A stretch of 64,000 bases of DNA from Prochlorococcus sp. AG-363-N20 (GTDB lineage: Bacteria; Cyanobacteriota; Cyanobacteriia; PCC-6307; Cyanobiaceae), in assembly GCA_003280105.1 (NCBI GenBank), contig QCFX01000001.1, positions 62,001 to 126,000 of the forward strand, written 5' to 3'. How positions within the stretch are numbered: the first letter of the stretch is position 1; each line of letters opens with the position of its first letter. Positions 1-9,270 of the stretch are shown piece after piece. The notes beneath the pieces were generated by a model. That model was not told where the DNA came from, made no database searches, and saw only the letters and a list, made by a program, of their open reading frames with translations. Both the position numbers and the translations under genes were made by a program.

Positions 1-135
1 AAACCTAAAATACCAGGAGATCCCTTGACATGACAAAAGCATCTCCTTACTAAGGCAAGCTTCCCTTTGAGTTATGTCAACCAACCTCAGCAAATCAGGA
101 ATTTCCATCCAAACTCTATCCAACCTTGAGAAACG
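1..135 (+). repeat. Degenerate copy A of the EVE-derived dispersed repeat
   Basis: This segment is recognisable as a decayed member of the window-wide repeat. It keeps the CTTGACATGAC core, a TTCCCTTTGAGTTAT stretch and an ATCAGGAATTTC tail matching copies at 23.7 and 27.6 kb, and ends in a modified tandem CCAAAC unit. The YWLMK codons are lost. The left boundary may lie outside the window. Confidence 0.55.
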
Positions 136-164
136 ATCAAATCAGTTAAAAGACAACCATAGAG

Positions 165-536
165 ATGACAAGCAAAGAAACCCGTGAAGAAAGAAGAGAG
201 CGATTCAAGACAATGTCTAGTGACGAAAGACAAGCTTTGATCAGAGAAAAAATGAAGGCTGAAGGTTTAGAAGAAGGGAGCGGAGTCCCAGGGACAGAAT
301 TGTCTTCATATGACCGAGATGAGATCTGGGACCTCATCCAAATAACTAGCTGTTTCCTTGAGATGCAAACCAAGTCACGGAGAATGGAACCAAAGTCTCC
401 AGATACAAGGAAATCTTTAATTGCTTGGATAGTAATTGCAATAGCCCTTAGCGGTGGGGTGGTCTTCTATTGCCACCAATATCCATCCCCAGAAACAAGA
501 CGAGAGCTATCAGTAGATGGAATGTTCGCTGATTGA
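165..536 (+). CDS. Hypothetical membrane-anchored protein (123 aa)
   Basis: Not recognised. The N-terminal 60 residues are highly charged and predicted helical (KETREERRERFKTM), and one hydrophobic segment near residues 84-103 (around SLIAWIVIAIALSGGVVF) suggests a single membrane span followed by a short C-terminal tail. It stands alone, preceded by a degenerate repeat copy and followed by a convergent SDR gene. An antisense ORF at the same place has no features of its own. The call rests on length, plausible protein composition and the clear membrane segment. Confidence 0.55.
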   Translation: MTSKETREERRERFKTMSSDERQALIREKMKAEGLEEGSGVPGTELSSYDRDEIWDLIQITSCFLEMQTKSRRMEPKSPDTRKSLIAWIVIAIALSGGVVFYCHQYPSPETRRELSVDGMFAD

Positions 537-644
537 ATCAGAAAGCCTCGTGGTCTATAAGAATTTACTGATATCTACAACCACCCAATATCTATGGTTA
601 CTAATGATCTCCTCAAATCATCTTTAACTAAAGGCTAGAGATCA

Positions 645-1592
645 TCATTTATTTTTGCTCAGAATTTCCTTGCTTCGCTTGATCTTAACCAGGTCTGCAA
701 TGAGGTTTTCACTTACTTCCCATAATCGTTTCCTTCCCTGGTTATCCAAGGCGGATGAGGCAACTTTGCAAAGCTTGGGGTAACCTCTCAAATTAAAACG
801 AGGTCCATATTGTTCACCACTTTTTGCATTTGGATCAGTTGCTGCAAGTAGTTGGGAAAGGGCTCCCATACGAGAACTTTGAAAAATTGGATTCATTAAT
901 TTATAAGCAATAGAGGCTTGCCAAGATCCGTTTGCGGCAAGAGTTGTGGGCTGCAAGTTGGTTCTGGCTAAACCTGGGTGAGCAGAAAGAGAGGCAACAT
1001 CTATCTCTGCCTCCTTTAATCTTTGATCTAGCTCTAAAGCGAACATTACATTCGCCAGTTTGCTTTGAGAGTATGAAGCCCAAGAATCATAAGCACCCTC
1101 TCCCTGCAGATCACTCCAATTGATTTTGCCCATGTATTGAGCCCCAGAGGTAACAGTCACAACTCTTGAGCCAGACTGATTAGCCATTAATGGCAACAAT
1201 TTAAGAGTCAATGCCATATGGCTTAAATGATTCACTGCGAATTGAAGCTCAAAACCTTGCTTGCTAGTTGTGCGAGGAGGAGCCATTACACCAGCATTGT
1301 TAATTAATAGGTCTAACTTCTGAAATTTGCGTCCCACTTGATCTGCAGCTTTATTTACTTGAACTAAATCCGCCAAATCTATTGCCAATAATTCAATCGT
1401 TCCATAACTAGTATTAGAAAGTAGCCTTTCGCTAGCTTCTTTCGCTTTTTCAAGAGAACGGCAGCCGAGAATTACTGTTGCATTCCTTTCAAGCAAGGCT
1501 TGTGCGGTTTCAAAACCCAGACCACTATTTGCACCAGTAATCAGAGCTATCCGCCCCTTTTGTTCAGGGATTGACTCAATTGACCAAACCAT
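645..1592 (-). CDS. Short-chain dehydrogenase/reductase (protochlorophyllide reductase/retinol dehydrogenase-like)
   Basis: A classical NAD(P)-dependent SDR of 315 aa. The Rossmann glycine motif TGANSGLG is at residues 19-26, NNAG at 98-101, the catalytic serine near 149 (VTSGA) and the YxxxK pair at Y174/K178 (YSQSK), so all active-site residues are present. Length and sequence resemble the cyanobacterial SDRs often annotated as light-dependent protochlorophyllide reductase-like or retinol dehydrogenase-like. It lacks enough recognisable POR features to be called the true POR, and its substrate is unknown. It is monocistronic and cytosolic, as it has no signal peptide. Confidence 0.85.
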   Translation of the reverse strand: MVWSIESIPEQKGRIALITGANSGLGFETAQALLERNATVILGCRSLEKAKEASERLLSNTSYGTIELLAIDLADLVQVNKAADQVGRKFQKLDLLINNAGVMAPPRTTSKQGFELQFAVNHLSHMALTLKLLPLMANQSGSRVVTVTSGAQYMGKINWSDLQGEGAYDSWASYSQSKLANVMFALELDQRLKEAEIDVASLSAHPGLARTNLQPTTLAANGSWQASIAYKLMNPIFQSSRMGALSQLLAATDPNAKSGEQYGPRFNLRGYPKLCKVASSALDNQGRKRLWEVSENLIADLVKIKRSKEILSKNK

Positions 1593-1741
1593 TTTGGTCC
1601 AACTCTTAAATCAGCACATGATGCGAAGTCTAGACAAATAACAAATCAGAAGGGTGATTCTGTACTCAAAGAGTCTTTATATGAATTGCTTAGAAATTTT
1701 GCATTGAAGTCTCCGATTCCATTCCGGTGAACCAACCACTC

Positions 1742-2047
1742 TCAATCCATGCCGGCATAACCGTTTTTAACTAGTTCATTGAAAACTATTGTCCCTCTTG
1801 CTTTTGTTCCCATGGGCACTGGATTTACCTGATCAAGAACAGCCGCAAAGCAAGTAATCCAAAAGCTACCTTTGCAAACAAGTGCAGACTTACAGATGTG
1901 GTCTGGAGCAATTTCAACGCAACTCTGAGTTCTCGAAACCTTGATGCTCGCGATTTGAGAGTCTAGTTCTAGGTCCAAAAGGTCAGCTTCTTTCCTGGTA
2001 ATTGCTGTACCGGCAGCATGACACTCAAGGAGCATTTGATAATTCAT
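1742..2047 (-). CDS. Hypothetical protein (101 aa)
   Basis: Not recognised. The protein is soluble-looking with four or five cysteines (around residues 9, 43, 52, 58 and 66) and no membrane segment. It lies on the same strand as the DCC protein upstream, separated by about 40 bp, so the two may share a transcript. The ATG start is supported by absence of a longer plausible frame. Confidence 0.5.
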   Translation of the reverse strand: MNYQMLLECHAAGTAITRKEADLLDLELDSQIASIKVSRTQSCVEIAPDHICKSALVCKGSFWITCFAAVLDQVNPVPMGTKARGTIVFNELVKNGYAGMD

Positions 2048-2086
2048 TTTTATGCAGCTTTAGCTTCATCTTGCACAATTTGGCAA

Positions 2087-2494
2087 TTAAGTCTCTTTCT
2101 TTGCAAGTTTTCGGGATGTACAAAGTTGATCTAATGAGGGGCGGCGAGTAAAAGGAAGGCGCCAACGTGCCCAAAGTCGATAGACCTCATCAATCAAGTT
2201 TCCTATTAATGGCCACGTGGTTGGTGCGTAGACCCAACCCAACCCGACCAATTGATAAGCCTCTCGAAAAACCTGCACATCCTTAAGAATCTCTCCTCTA
2301 TCGGTTATTGCATGAATTCTTCCCATTGCCTCTCTATAGCTAATTCCTCTATAAAGCTCTGGGCTATAAGTAGGAGAGTCAATATCTACAAAAGAAATTG
2401 TGTTCCAGCGATCTCTAGAGCGAAGAAAGGAGATCTCTCTTTGACAAAGAGGGCAACCACCATCAAATAGCAAAGTGAGCTTTAATTGAGTCAC
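2087..2494 (-). CDS. DCC-family (DUF393) thiol-disulfide oxidoreductase-like protein
   Basis: The N-terminus carries the family signature FDGGCPLCQ at about residues 10-18, with the DxxCxxC redox-type motif that defines DUF393/DCC proteins. The full length of 135 aa fits the family. A conserved aromatic region follows (GWVYAPTTWPLIGNLIDEVYRLWARWR). The fold is predicted thioredoxin-like, but no substrate is established. It probably forms a transcription unit with the 101-aa gene downstream. Confidence 0.85.
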   Translation of the reverse strand: MTQLKLTLLFDGGCPLCQREISFLRSRDRWNTISFVDIDSPTYSPELYRGISYREAMGRIHAITDRGEILKDVQVFREAYQLVGLGWVYAPTTWPLIGNLIDEVYRLWARWRLPFTRRPSLDQLCTSRKLAKKET

Positions 2495-2540
2495 AATGGA
2501 ATTCAGAAAAGTTCCACCTAGATAAAAGGTTTATCCCAAC

Positions 2541-2606
2541 TTTATTCGAAACCTACAATTCCTGGAGATCTCTTGATATGAGTTGAGTTAATTACTGGCT
2601 AAGCAA
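2541..2606 (+). repeat. Truncated copy B of the EVE-derived dispersed repeat
   Basis: The segment holds TTTATTCGAAACC followed by CAATTCCTGGAGATCTCTTG, then ATGAGTTGAGTTAATTAC and TGGCTAA. It aligns with the 5' half of the copy at 23.5 kb but is cut off after TGGCTAA, and the small reading frame is broken by a TGA. It abuts the 3' end of the DUF3764 gene. Confidence 0.65.
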
Positions 2607-2885
2607 CTAACCAGCAATCCAAACTTCTTGGGCAAAGCTCGTCATATCAACATCATGAGTAGCGATCCAATCACTGTTAGCTACTAGGAACTTATCTAAA
2701 TCCCCTGTCTGATGCTGATGAATAACAATTACCCGCTGAGGGTCTGCTTTATTCACTCCTCTATATAGAGGAGTGATCCCATATTCTGCATGCCTTTTAT
2801 TGGCTTCATCACTATCAAAAATGGTTGACCACTCAGCAAAAGTTCCATTGAGTGTGAAGGTTACAACAGTAGTTTCCAAGGCCAT
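2607..2885 (-). CDS. DUF3764 family protein
   Basis: The chosen ATG at 2885 gives a 92-aa product beginning MALETTVVTFTLNGTF, which matches the usual start of DUF3764 proteins. The open frame continues 35 codons upstream, but that extension looks unlike the family. Family-like features are FAEWSTIFDSDEANKRHAEY, the GVNKADPQRVIVIHQ core and the closing DWIATHDVDMTSF. This is a small soluble protein of unknown function found in marine picocyanobacteria; the fold resembles ferredoxin-like ABM domains. The family assignment is from memory of the motif pattern. Confidence 0.7.
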   Translation of the reverse strand: MALETTVVTFTLNGTFAEWSTIFDSDEANKRHAEYGITPLYRGVNKADPQRVIVIHQHQTGDLDKFLVANSDWIATHDVDMTSFAQEVWIAG

Positions 2886-3149
2886 CCAAAAAGTGCTGTT
2901 CAAATGAGAATTATATATTCGCCAACAAGTTTCCGTGACAGCGAGCCTCTTGCGAGTAAAAGCTTCCACTGTTTCTATTGAGAACTTCAACCTTCTTGAG
3001 TTCAGTAAAGGCTTACCTTGACAGGAAGAGATGTTGTCTTGACTACACCACCTGTGTAGTCATCATTTCCTTAGAAGAGCTTTGCTGAGTGCTGCAACAA
3101 TGCCCGTCGGCTACTCTTATCTGAATAGAGTTAAAATTTAGACTTCTAT

Positions 3150-3962
3150 CTAATCAATAGTAAAAACGGGTCTGAAAGGTGCTGATCCAAATTCTTCAGG
3201 GACTCCTGTACCATCATTGGGAACAACAATATATCCAGCTTTTGTAACCTGCAATTCAACAGCCACTCCTTTTGTACTATCCGTAATGACTACTTCATTG
3301 CCGGAATCAGGTTGAAAAACACCTACTAAGTATTTAGTTGCGCTTGCAGATGTTGACCTTGTAAAGCCTGAATTTAACAACATCGCCGATATCTTCCCAC
3401 TACCTGATATTGATTCTGTACCGTCTGTTGCCCATTCTGCATCAAAAGAGCCATCCCCAAAGTCCTCTAAATCTTCGCTGTGATTCACAGCTGGACCTGT
3501 TGTTGACAAACTCGAGCCCGTGGAGTCTGAGTAATAAGTCGTCCCATTACTAAGCGCATAACTACCTCGCAAACCTATGGTCTTACCAAGAATAATATAA
3601 GCGTAAGGATATGTATTTGAAGGGGGTCGTGTGTCTGCATAAGGTAAATCAAAAGTTCCAGATCCTGCCAAATCGCCAGAGACTCCTGTTGTATCTCTCG
3701 CCATTGAAGCGGTACAGCTAGTCAAGTTTAATGTTTTACTACCTACGGCTCCATCAAGAGGGTTTGAAGTGCACAAACCCATTTCATGAATAGTGATATA
3801 AAATCTATCCGGCGTGTGTAAACACTCTGCTGTAAGGCTTGCAACCGTCCCAGAATCAGCACATTCATCGGCAGCTTTTGACACTTCAGGAACTACTAAA
3901 GGCATTAATAATGCAAAGCCACTTAAACCTATACCTAGAAAAGTCTTATTAATAATTGCCAT
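3150..3962 (-). CDS. Exported protein of unknown function (signal peptide)
   Basis: Starting at the ATG at 3962, the 270-aa product begins MAIINKTFLGIGLSGFALLM, a typical signal peptide with likely cleavage near VSKA/ADEC. The open frame extends 55 codons further, but that part has no coding character. The mature protein is rich in Ser, Thr and Gly, low in Lys, and has several cysteines in its first 80 residues (ADECADSG, AECLHTP, GLCTSN, TSCTAS) that could form disulfides. The composition suggests a beta-rich surface or periplasmic protein. No family was recognised. Confidence 0.65.
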   Translation of the reverse strand: MAIINKTFLGIGLSGFALLMPLVVPEVSKAADECADSGTVASLTAECLHTPDRFYITIHEMGLCTSNPLDGAVGSKTLNLTSCTASMARDTTGVSGDLAGSGTFDLPYADTRPPSNTYPYAYIILGKTIGLRGSYALSNGTTYYSDSTGSSLSTTGPAVNHSEDLEDFGDGSFDAEWATDGTESISGSGKISAMLLNSGFTRSTSASATKYLVGVFQPDSGNEVVITDSTKGVAVELQVTKAGYIVVPNDGTGVPEEFGSAPFRPVFTID

Positions 3963-4131
3963 AGAAGCTCTTCCAAGATTCCAGAAGGATATCAACTCAA
4001 GAAGAATGAAACAAGCACATGGACCGTCTGAGCCAGTTCTGCTAAGACCACATAATTTACCCAAACTCCTTAATATGACACCAATTGAACTACTACCAAA
4101 TAAAAAGTTAGCTATTTCTAAATTCACCTAA

Positions 4132-4498
4132 ACTTCTAATTTTAGAAATTAATCTACTGGATTTCTTGTTAACTTTTTTCTATAATAATCGGTTATTACC
4201 CACTCAAACACTAACAAGAGAATAAGTATTCTCGCAGTAAAAGATATCCATTGGAAGCAAGGCAGGCCAACGACGATTTCGGCCACAACATACTAAGAGG
4301 ATCTATAGAGGTATAAGGACAAGCAAATAACTTCAGAAGCGTTCTAAAAGCAGAAGCAAATACTCCTAGTACTTTCAACTCTAAAATGGTTTGAGGTGAA
4401 TTTATATACAGATAGTGTAGGTAACAAAGAATCTAAATCGAGAAATCAGCATGAAGGCAAGTGAAAGAGAATGTAATTACCATTAGAAGCAATCCATT
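4132..4498. other. Intergenic region (367 bp), no gene seen
   Basis: No convincing ORF. It contains a short perfect inverted repeat GAGAATA-AG-TATTCTC at 4218-4233 and is AT-rich at its left end, compatible with a promoter for the minus-strand exported protein. Nothing else was recognised. Confidence 0.4.
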
Positions 4499-4981
4499 TC
4501 ATTTGCCTTCATTTTTATCAATACTTCTAAATTTAAATAAGAACTTCATTGTCATTGAACTCGTCCAGAAAAAGCCGCAACTTGAGGCTATTATTTTAGA
4601 AACCAATGCATAATTATATGGAGAAGAAATCAATAAATAGCTTTTGAGACTTGTAGACAGAGAGAAATAAATTAGTTGTAGAAAATTTAATACGACAATA
4701 TTTATACTTAATGTCCCTATCCCAACAATGATCTGACTTGAAAGACCATAGCGTTTTTTCTTTATGCGTGGTTGTGTCGTAATACTAAAAACCAAATACA
4801 ATACTATTGTACCAATTACAAAAGAGATTGCTGCACTAAGATTAATTCCTATCACTGGGCTGAGAAGAGTATAAGTTAAGAGATCAACCGTAAAAGCTGT
4901 TCCACTACCTAGTAAAAAGTGAGGAATATTGAATATATACTTTTTTATTAGATTATTTAATCTTTTTTCTGAATTAAACAT
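4499..4981 (-). CDS. GtrA-like family membrane protein
   Basis: A 160-aa protein with four hydrophobic segments, near residues 18-38, 42-65, 80-103 and 122-148. The arrangement HFLLGSGTAFTVDLLTYTLL, SAAISFVIGTIVLYLVF is typical of GtrA/DPMS-like proteins. Members are thought to translocate or assist polyprenol-phosphate-linked sugars across the inner membrane. It lies 3 bp downstream of the FAD oxidoreductase and in the same cluster as a GT-C glycosyltransferase, which supports a lipid-linked sugar role. Confidence 0.75.
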   Translation of the reverse strand: MFNSEKRLNNLIKKYIFNIPHFLLGSGTAFTVDLLTYTLLSPVIGINLSAAISFVIGTIVLYLVFSITTQPRIKKKRYGLSSQIIVGIGTLSINIVVLNFLQLIYFSLSTSLKSYLLISSPYNYALVSKIIASSCGFFWTSSMTMKFLFKFRSIDKNEGK

Positions 4982-4984
4982 GGT

Positions 4985-6583
4985 TTACTTCTCTTCATGA
5001 TATTCCTGCTCTGTATTTATAACCCATAAACACGACTTATTATCAGCGCTAATTAGTTCCTGTGAAATAAGCTCAGCTGCCTTAAAGCCAGTAAGCATTG
5101 AATGATCTTGATTGTTGTACTTGTGCATTCCATTTCTACCTACAAGAAAAAGGTTGGGGATCTTGTCGAAGAAATCTTTTAGCTTGTCAAGCTCCATGTA
5201 AGAGTCAAAGTAGGCAGGGTAAGTATTTGCCTCTCTTAGTACAGTTCCATCCAGAAGGTCTTCTTTTGTGGAGAAGCCTAATTCAACAAGCTCACTAATT
5301 GCCATATCTATCAATTTATCATCTTCCATCTTCCAAATTGAGTCAGACTTATTGCAAAAATATTCAAGGCCAACCCAATAAGTTTCTTGGTTTGCAACTA
5401 AGAAAGGGCTCCAATTATTAAAAATCTGAAGTCTACCAACTTTGACATTATCTTCCTGGATATATATCCAGGTATCATCTAAAGTTTCATTACTAGGACC
5501 TGAGATATTCTTCAGCAACAATCCAACCGTTATAAAATCTCTATAAGGTAGGTCTTTAGCTATTCTCTTTAAATCAAAATCTAGTAATTCTTTAGAACCT
5601 TCCCCTGAAAAATTCTCAACAAGCTCTGAGATAGGCATTGTAGATACAACATAATCAAAATTCTCCTGGTGAATTAATTGGTTAGTTAAATCTTGATATT
5701 CAATTCCTTTTATTAATAGATCATTATCATCAAAGAAGACTTTTAAGACAGGAGATTCAAGTTTTATAAGAACATCTTTTCTCGCCAACTCTTTCGCCAC
5801 TTCTTCCCACATTTGCCCAGGGCCGTACTTAGGGTATAAGAACCTCTCAATCAAGGAAGTTTCTGTTCCCTTTTGGCTTATTGACTTCTTATCAAAATCC
5901 TTTGTTTCCCAGAGCTTCGAAAAAATATCCAATAAAACCCTTCGAATTGACAACCCTTTAATTCGTTGAGCACCCCACTCTGCTGATATTTCTTTAGGGT
6001 GCCTACCCCAAACTTTTTCGGTATAAGTTTCAAAGAACATCGAATAAAGCTTTTTCCCAAATCTGGAAATCACAAAATCCTCCAGGTTGTCTAGATTTTT
6101 ATGTGATACTTTTGCCTTTATATAGCTTACTGAGACATTGATCATATCAATAATTCCTATATTCTTAATCGTCTTTATGTTTAGATTTAATGGGTAATCA
6201 TAAAGCTTTTTATCAAAAAGAATTCTGGATTTCCTTTTCCTTAGGAGCATTACCTTCCCGGACTTTTTCTCCTTATCTGTGGCAATACGAAATCCATCAA
6301 TTGATCTTTCCTTCCCTTGATATTTGATCAATTCTCTTTCATTAGAAGTAGACAAATCAATTGGAAATTTATTTGTCCACCATTTCATTACTTCATCAGA
6401 CTTTGAGAAAAACCTATGGCCACCAATATCAATTCTATTGCCTTTATAATTTACAGTCTTTGATATTCCACCGATGTACTTTGATTTCTCGTAAATTACA
6501 ATTTTAGCATTAGGGCAGAAAGCCTTAAGCCTTTCTGCAAAGGCCAATCCAGCAGGACCTGCACCAATAACGCCTACCTTCAT
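4985..6583 (-). CDS. FAD-dependent oxidoreductase (UDP-galactopyranose mutase/protoporphyrinogen oxidase-like)
   Basis: The 532-aa protein opens with the dinucleotide-binding motif GAGPAG at residues 7-12, the ribose-binding acid ([12 protein letters not shown]) and [12 protein letters not shown], the arrangement of the NAD(P)-binding_8/amino-oxidase superfamily that includes UDP-galactopyranose mutase and HemY. The C-terminal FAD contact is [20 protein letters not shown]. Together with the adjoining GtrA and glycosyltransferase genes it probably acts on an activated or lipid-linked sugar rather than on porphyrin. This is inference from neighbourhood; the reaction is not known. Confidence 0.75.
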   Translation of the reverse strand: MKVGVIGAGPAGLAFAERLKAFCPNAKIVIYEKSKYIGGISKTVNYKGNRIDIGGHRFFSKSDEVMKWWTNKFPIDLSTSNERELIKYQGKERSIDGFRIATDKEKKSGKVMLLRKRKSRILFDKKLYDYPLNLNIKTIKNIGIIDMINVSVSYIKAKVSHKNLDNLEDFVISRFGKKLYSMFFETYTEKVWGRHPKEISAEWGAQRIKGLSIRRVLLDIFSKLWETKDFDKKSISQKGTETSLIERFLYPKYGPGQMWEEVAKELARKDVLIKLESPVLKVFFDDNDLLIKGIEYQDLTNQLIHQENFDYVVSTMPISELVENFSGEGSKELLDFDLKRIAKDLPYRDFITVGLLLKNISGPSNETLDDTWIYIQEDNVKVGRLQIFNNWSPFLVANQETYWVGLEYFCNKSDSIWKMEDDKLIDMAISELVELGFSTKEDLLDGTVLREANTYPAYFDSYMELDKLKDFFDKIPNLFLVGRNGMHKYNNQDHSMLTGFKAAELISQELISADNKSCLWVINTEQEYHEEK

Positions 6584-6684
6584 TAAACTTAATTAACTTG
6601 AATGAGCTCTATAATCTTCACGATTCTAGTACATTACTTAGTTTGATGATCATATATCGCAAGGATTTTTAGAATCTTAATGGC

Positions 6685-8217
6685 TCACTTAACAACTTTG
6701 TAAACATGATAATTCCTATTAGTGTATAAAAGTTCTAACATGCCATTATTCTGATAATCAGTAATTTCACCAAAATCTGGTTGGTCACTGGAACCAACAG
6801 ACAAAGAAATAGCTATGTAGTTAGATTGCAAACCTTTTTGTATATTGCTACTCTTGAATGATTTCCTATCTGAAACAAGTTGAAGAAATCTAGGCTTAAA
6901 GAATAAAACTGTTGCATTACTCTCTGTTCGTTCTTTGAGAAAAGAAACCATCTCCTTAGTTGAGGGACTATAAGGGCCCAATCTGAAACTTCTAACTTGT
7001 TTGAAATGAATCAAAGCTATACTTAGCAAAGAGTTCCAAATCAATAAAGTAGTTAAGAATAGCTTATATAATTTTATATTGAATATGCTAAAAGAATGTT
7101 TTTCAGCTATGGCATGTTCTATCCCAGTCAACATGAAAGAGAAGTAGAATGGTAGTAAAGGGAATAGGAATCGCAAGCCTTGAGTCCCTGGCCATAAGAT
7201 ATATAGACCTAATGTGATTAAAATATAAAAGATTTCGATTTTATTGTTATCACTGTTTCTTAGACCCAAAAAAAAGTAATAGACAGAGATAGGATAGAAA
7301 ATAAATCCTACTAGATTATATTTTTGAAAAATGGAAAAGTAGTCTTGTATTAAAAATGCATAATATTGCAGATTTCGTAGTATGCTTCCTGTCGTTATAT
7401 TATTGATTTCATTTATATGAATTTGGTGAATGCTGTCTGGGAAAACTGATCTCCAAGTGACTTGAAAAATCATAAAGCCTATAATAGGTAGAAAGAAGAT
7501 ATGCAATAAATTATTCTCTCGAAAATTTCTATTTAGGGTTTTAGATCTATGAATCACAATCATCTGTGAAAATATCAAAGTAATAAGAAGCAATACTCCA
7601 TTAGGCCTAATGCTTTGGCTAGCCCCAATAAGAATCCCAATTAAGAGTCCATCAAAAAGTAAATTTACCTGAAATTCATTTAACAATATGACTCGTTTAA
7701 TTTTAAAGATAAGAAAGGTAGAAATAAGTAGAAAAGGTATATCAGACAAAATTTCGTTTGAAGCTTCGCTTATAAAAACTGGGCTGATAGCAAACAAAGA
7801 AACTATTACCAGCCTAGAGAATACTGTATGTGTTTGACTCAATCCATTCCATATCACTAGATAAAGCAAAAAAAGACAAATGATGTTTACAAGTTTAAGG
7901 CCTATAAGACTTTCTCCAAACAATGAATAAGGAATAGAAAGCAGTAATGGCAAGCCCCATGGATAATTTATTGGTCCTAATGGTTGGTCTGACTCAGTTG
8001 CCGTAAAAGAATTATAAGCTTCGTATTGTGCATGAGTTCCTGATGCAATGCTTCTTGCTTGACCAACATATCCAGCCCAATCATCTCCCCATGTGTGATA
8101 ATTAGTTAGTAAAAGAATAGACAGTATAGTGGAAGTGATTATTACCAAAAATAGTCTTAATCTTCCATCAGGTTGATCTCTACATAATCGCTTTGTTAAT
8201 CGGTGTATGGTTAGCAT
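6685..8217 (-). CDS. GT-C membrane glycosyltransferase (ArnT/PMT GT39-like)
   Basis: A 510-aa polytopic membrane protein with about ten to twelve hydrophobic helices. The first loop after helix 1 contains HTWGDDWAGYVGQARSI, corresponding to the acidic DD/DE metal-binding motif in loop 1 of GT-C enzymes, followed by NYPWGLPLLLSIPYSLFG. This matches the dolichyl-phosphate-mannose mannosyltransferase/ArnT superfamily, which transfers a sugar from a polyprenyl phosphate donor. It is the first gene of a three-gene minus-strand cluster with the FAD oxidoreductase and GtrA protein. The acceptor is unknown. Confidence 0.75.
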   Translation of the reverse strand: MLTIHRLTKRLCRDQPDGRLRLFLVIITSTILSILLLTNYHTWGDDWAGYVGQARSIASGTHAQYEAYNSFTATESDQPLGPINYPWGLPLLLSIPYSLFGESLIGLKLVNIICLFLLYLVIWNGLSQTHTVFSRLVIVSLFAISPVFISEASNEILSDIPFLLISTFLIFKIKRVILLNEFQVNLLFDGLLIGILIGASQSIRPNGVLLLITLIFSQMIVIHRSKTLNRNFRENNLLHIFFLPIIGFMIFQVTWRSVFPDSIHQIHINEINNITTGSILRNLQYYAFLIQDYFSIFQKYNLVGFIFYPISVYYFFLGLRNSDNNKIEIFYILITLGLYILWPGTQGLRFLFPLLPFYFSFMLTGIEHAIAEKHSFSIFNIKLYKLFLTTLLIWNSLLSIALIHFKQVRSFRLGPYSPSTKEMVSFLKERTESNATVLFFKPRFLQLVSDRKSFKSSNIQKGLQSNYIAISLSVGSSDQPDFGEITDYQNNGMLELLYTNRNYHVYKVVK

Positions 8218-8305
8218 TTTTTAAAGTCAGGTGTGGACGTCAGTTCAATAAACCTTAAGGTAATTATCTATAGTAAAAGGAAGTGCACAGAAAATTAGAG
8301 CTTTA

Positions 8306-8494
8306 GTGTTTGGAGATCCATATTCGATTCTGGTACTCGTTGGTCTCATGTTCATGGGTTTACAGCTTTATGTGCTGTTTTCAATCCTCAAGAACAACAG
8401 AGGTGAAAGGTATTTCTTTGATCGAGCTCAGCTCTATGCAATTCAATTGCGTATAGAGAAGCTCTTCGGAAAGATACAGACAAGGAAGGGTTAA
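8306..8494 (+). CDS. Small membrane protein (62 aa)
   Basis: The product has one N-terminal hydrophobic segment (SILVLVGLMFMGLQLYVLF) followed by a basic cytosolic tail. The start is a GTG at 8306; no in-frame ATG would keep the membrane helix. It is divergent from the glycosyltransferase. No family recognised. Confidence 0.5.
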   Translation: MFGDPYSILVLVGLMFMGLQLYVLFSILKNNRGERYFFDRAQLYAIQLRIEKLFGKIQTRKG

Positions 8495-8730
8495 AGCCTG
8501 CATGAGTTAGCTCTGAATAGCTGGTTTTTGAGGGGCAAGGGTGGGGGATTACGCATCAGAAGATGGGAGAATGAAGCAACAAGACGTCAAAATGAGCCAA
8601 AGATCAGGCCTATGGCCTTGGGCTGAGGATAAAGATATCGGCATAGATGACATTCATTAATCAGTCAGGTCTAATAAGGTAATGACCGCTCCTTTAACCT
8701 TTTCGAACTAGTCCTTAAGTTTTGAGATCA

Positions 8731-8934
8731 CTAAGAGGATCGGAATAAATTAAATAGCACTGAAACAAGCAAGCTAATCGCAATAGAACTAACGACTGGG
8801 AAATAAAAAGTTGTATTTTCACCCTTCAAAATTATGTCTCCAGAAAGTTGCCCTAAACCCAATTGCCTTAAGTAAGGGTATAGAACACCTATAGCAGCAA
8901 TCCAAAGTCCGAGAGCAATTAGCAGTTTTTGCAT
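8731..8934 (-). CDS. DUF2905 family membrane protein
   Basis: A 67-aa protein with two membrane helices linked by a short loop, LGQLSGDIILKGENTTFYFP. This is the GxLPGDI-type signature of DUF2905. Its ATG overlaps the TAA of the preceding 40-aa gene by one base (TAATG), so translation is probably coupled. Function unknown. Confidence 0.85.
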   Translation of the reverse strand: MQKLLIALGLWIAAIGVLYPYLRQLGLGQLSGDIILKGENTTFYFPVVSSIAISLLVSVLFNLFRSS

Positions 8935-9056
8935 TATTCATTTCCAAAAGATCTTTGGAACTGCCAAACCAAATAGGAAGAGGTTACTGCGAACAAAAAT
9001 GTTCCGACAGTTTTTAGTGCTATATTTGCAGCCTCAACTGTTGGCGAATCATCCAT
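8934..9056 (-). CDS. Membrane microprotein (40 aa)
   Basis: A short gene starting MDDSPTVEAANIALKTVG and continuing with one membrane helix and ending in QFQRSFGNE. Its ATG overlaps the last codons and TGA stop of the preceding 73-aa gene (ATGGATGA), and its own stop shares one base with the DUF2905 start. The double overlap is the main evidence that it is a real gene in a three-gene coupled operon. Confidence 0.65.
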   Translation of the reverse strand: MDDSPTVEAANIALKTVGTFLFAVTSSYLVWQFQRSFGNE

Positions 9057-9270
9057 CTTTTTTACCTTGGCCAAATAGGGGGCCAGTCAATAAAAAGTAG
9101 CCAATAGCTCCAAGGAACAAAGCAAAGGCAATAAGGTTGGGGACTATTCCTCCAACAATTGCAGCTTTAGCGAAATAAGTATTCGCTGCTTCTAGAGCTA
9201 AGAACGTCACCACGACAAATATCCTCGCCCAGTTGTCAACAAAATTAATTACCAATAAGGATAAAAGCAA
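9049..9270 (-). CDS. Small membrane protein (73 aa)
   Basis: Two hydrophobic segments, RIFVVVTFLALEAANTYF and NLIAFALFLGAIGYFLLTG, flank a short loop, with a lysine-rich end (GQGKKDG). No in-frame ATG is available; the TTG at 9270 is the first possible start after an in-frame stop, and a later TTG is an alternative. It heads the overlapping operon with the 40-aa protein and DUF2905. No family recognised. Confidence 0.5.
   Translation of the reverse strand: MLLSLLVINFVDNWARIFVVVTFLALEAANTYFAKAAIVGGIVPNLIAFALFLGAIGYFLLTGPLFGQGKKDG

Noticed and set aside
8570-8660. 29-codon ORF starting MKQQDVKMSQRSGLWPWAED
   Set aside because: Too short and no supporting context.
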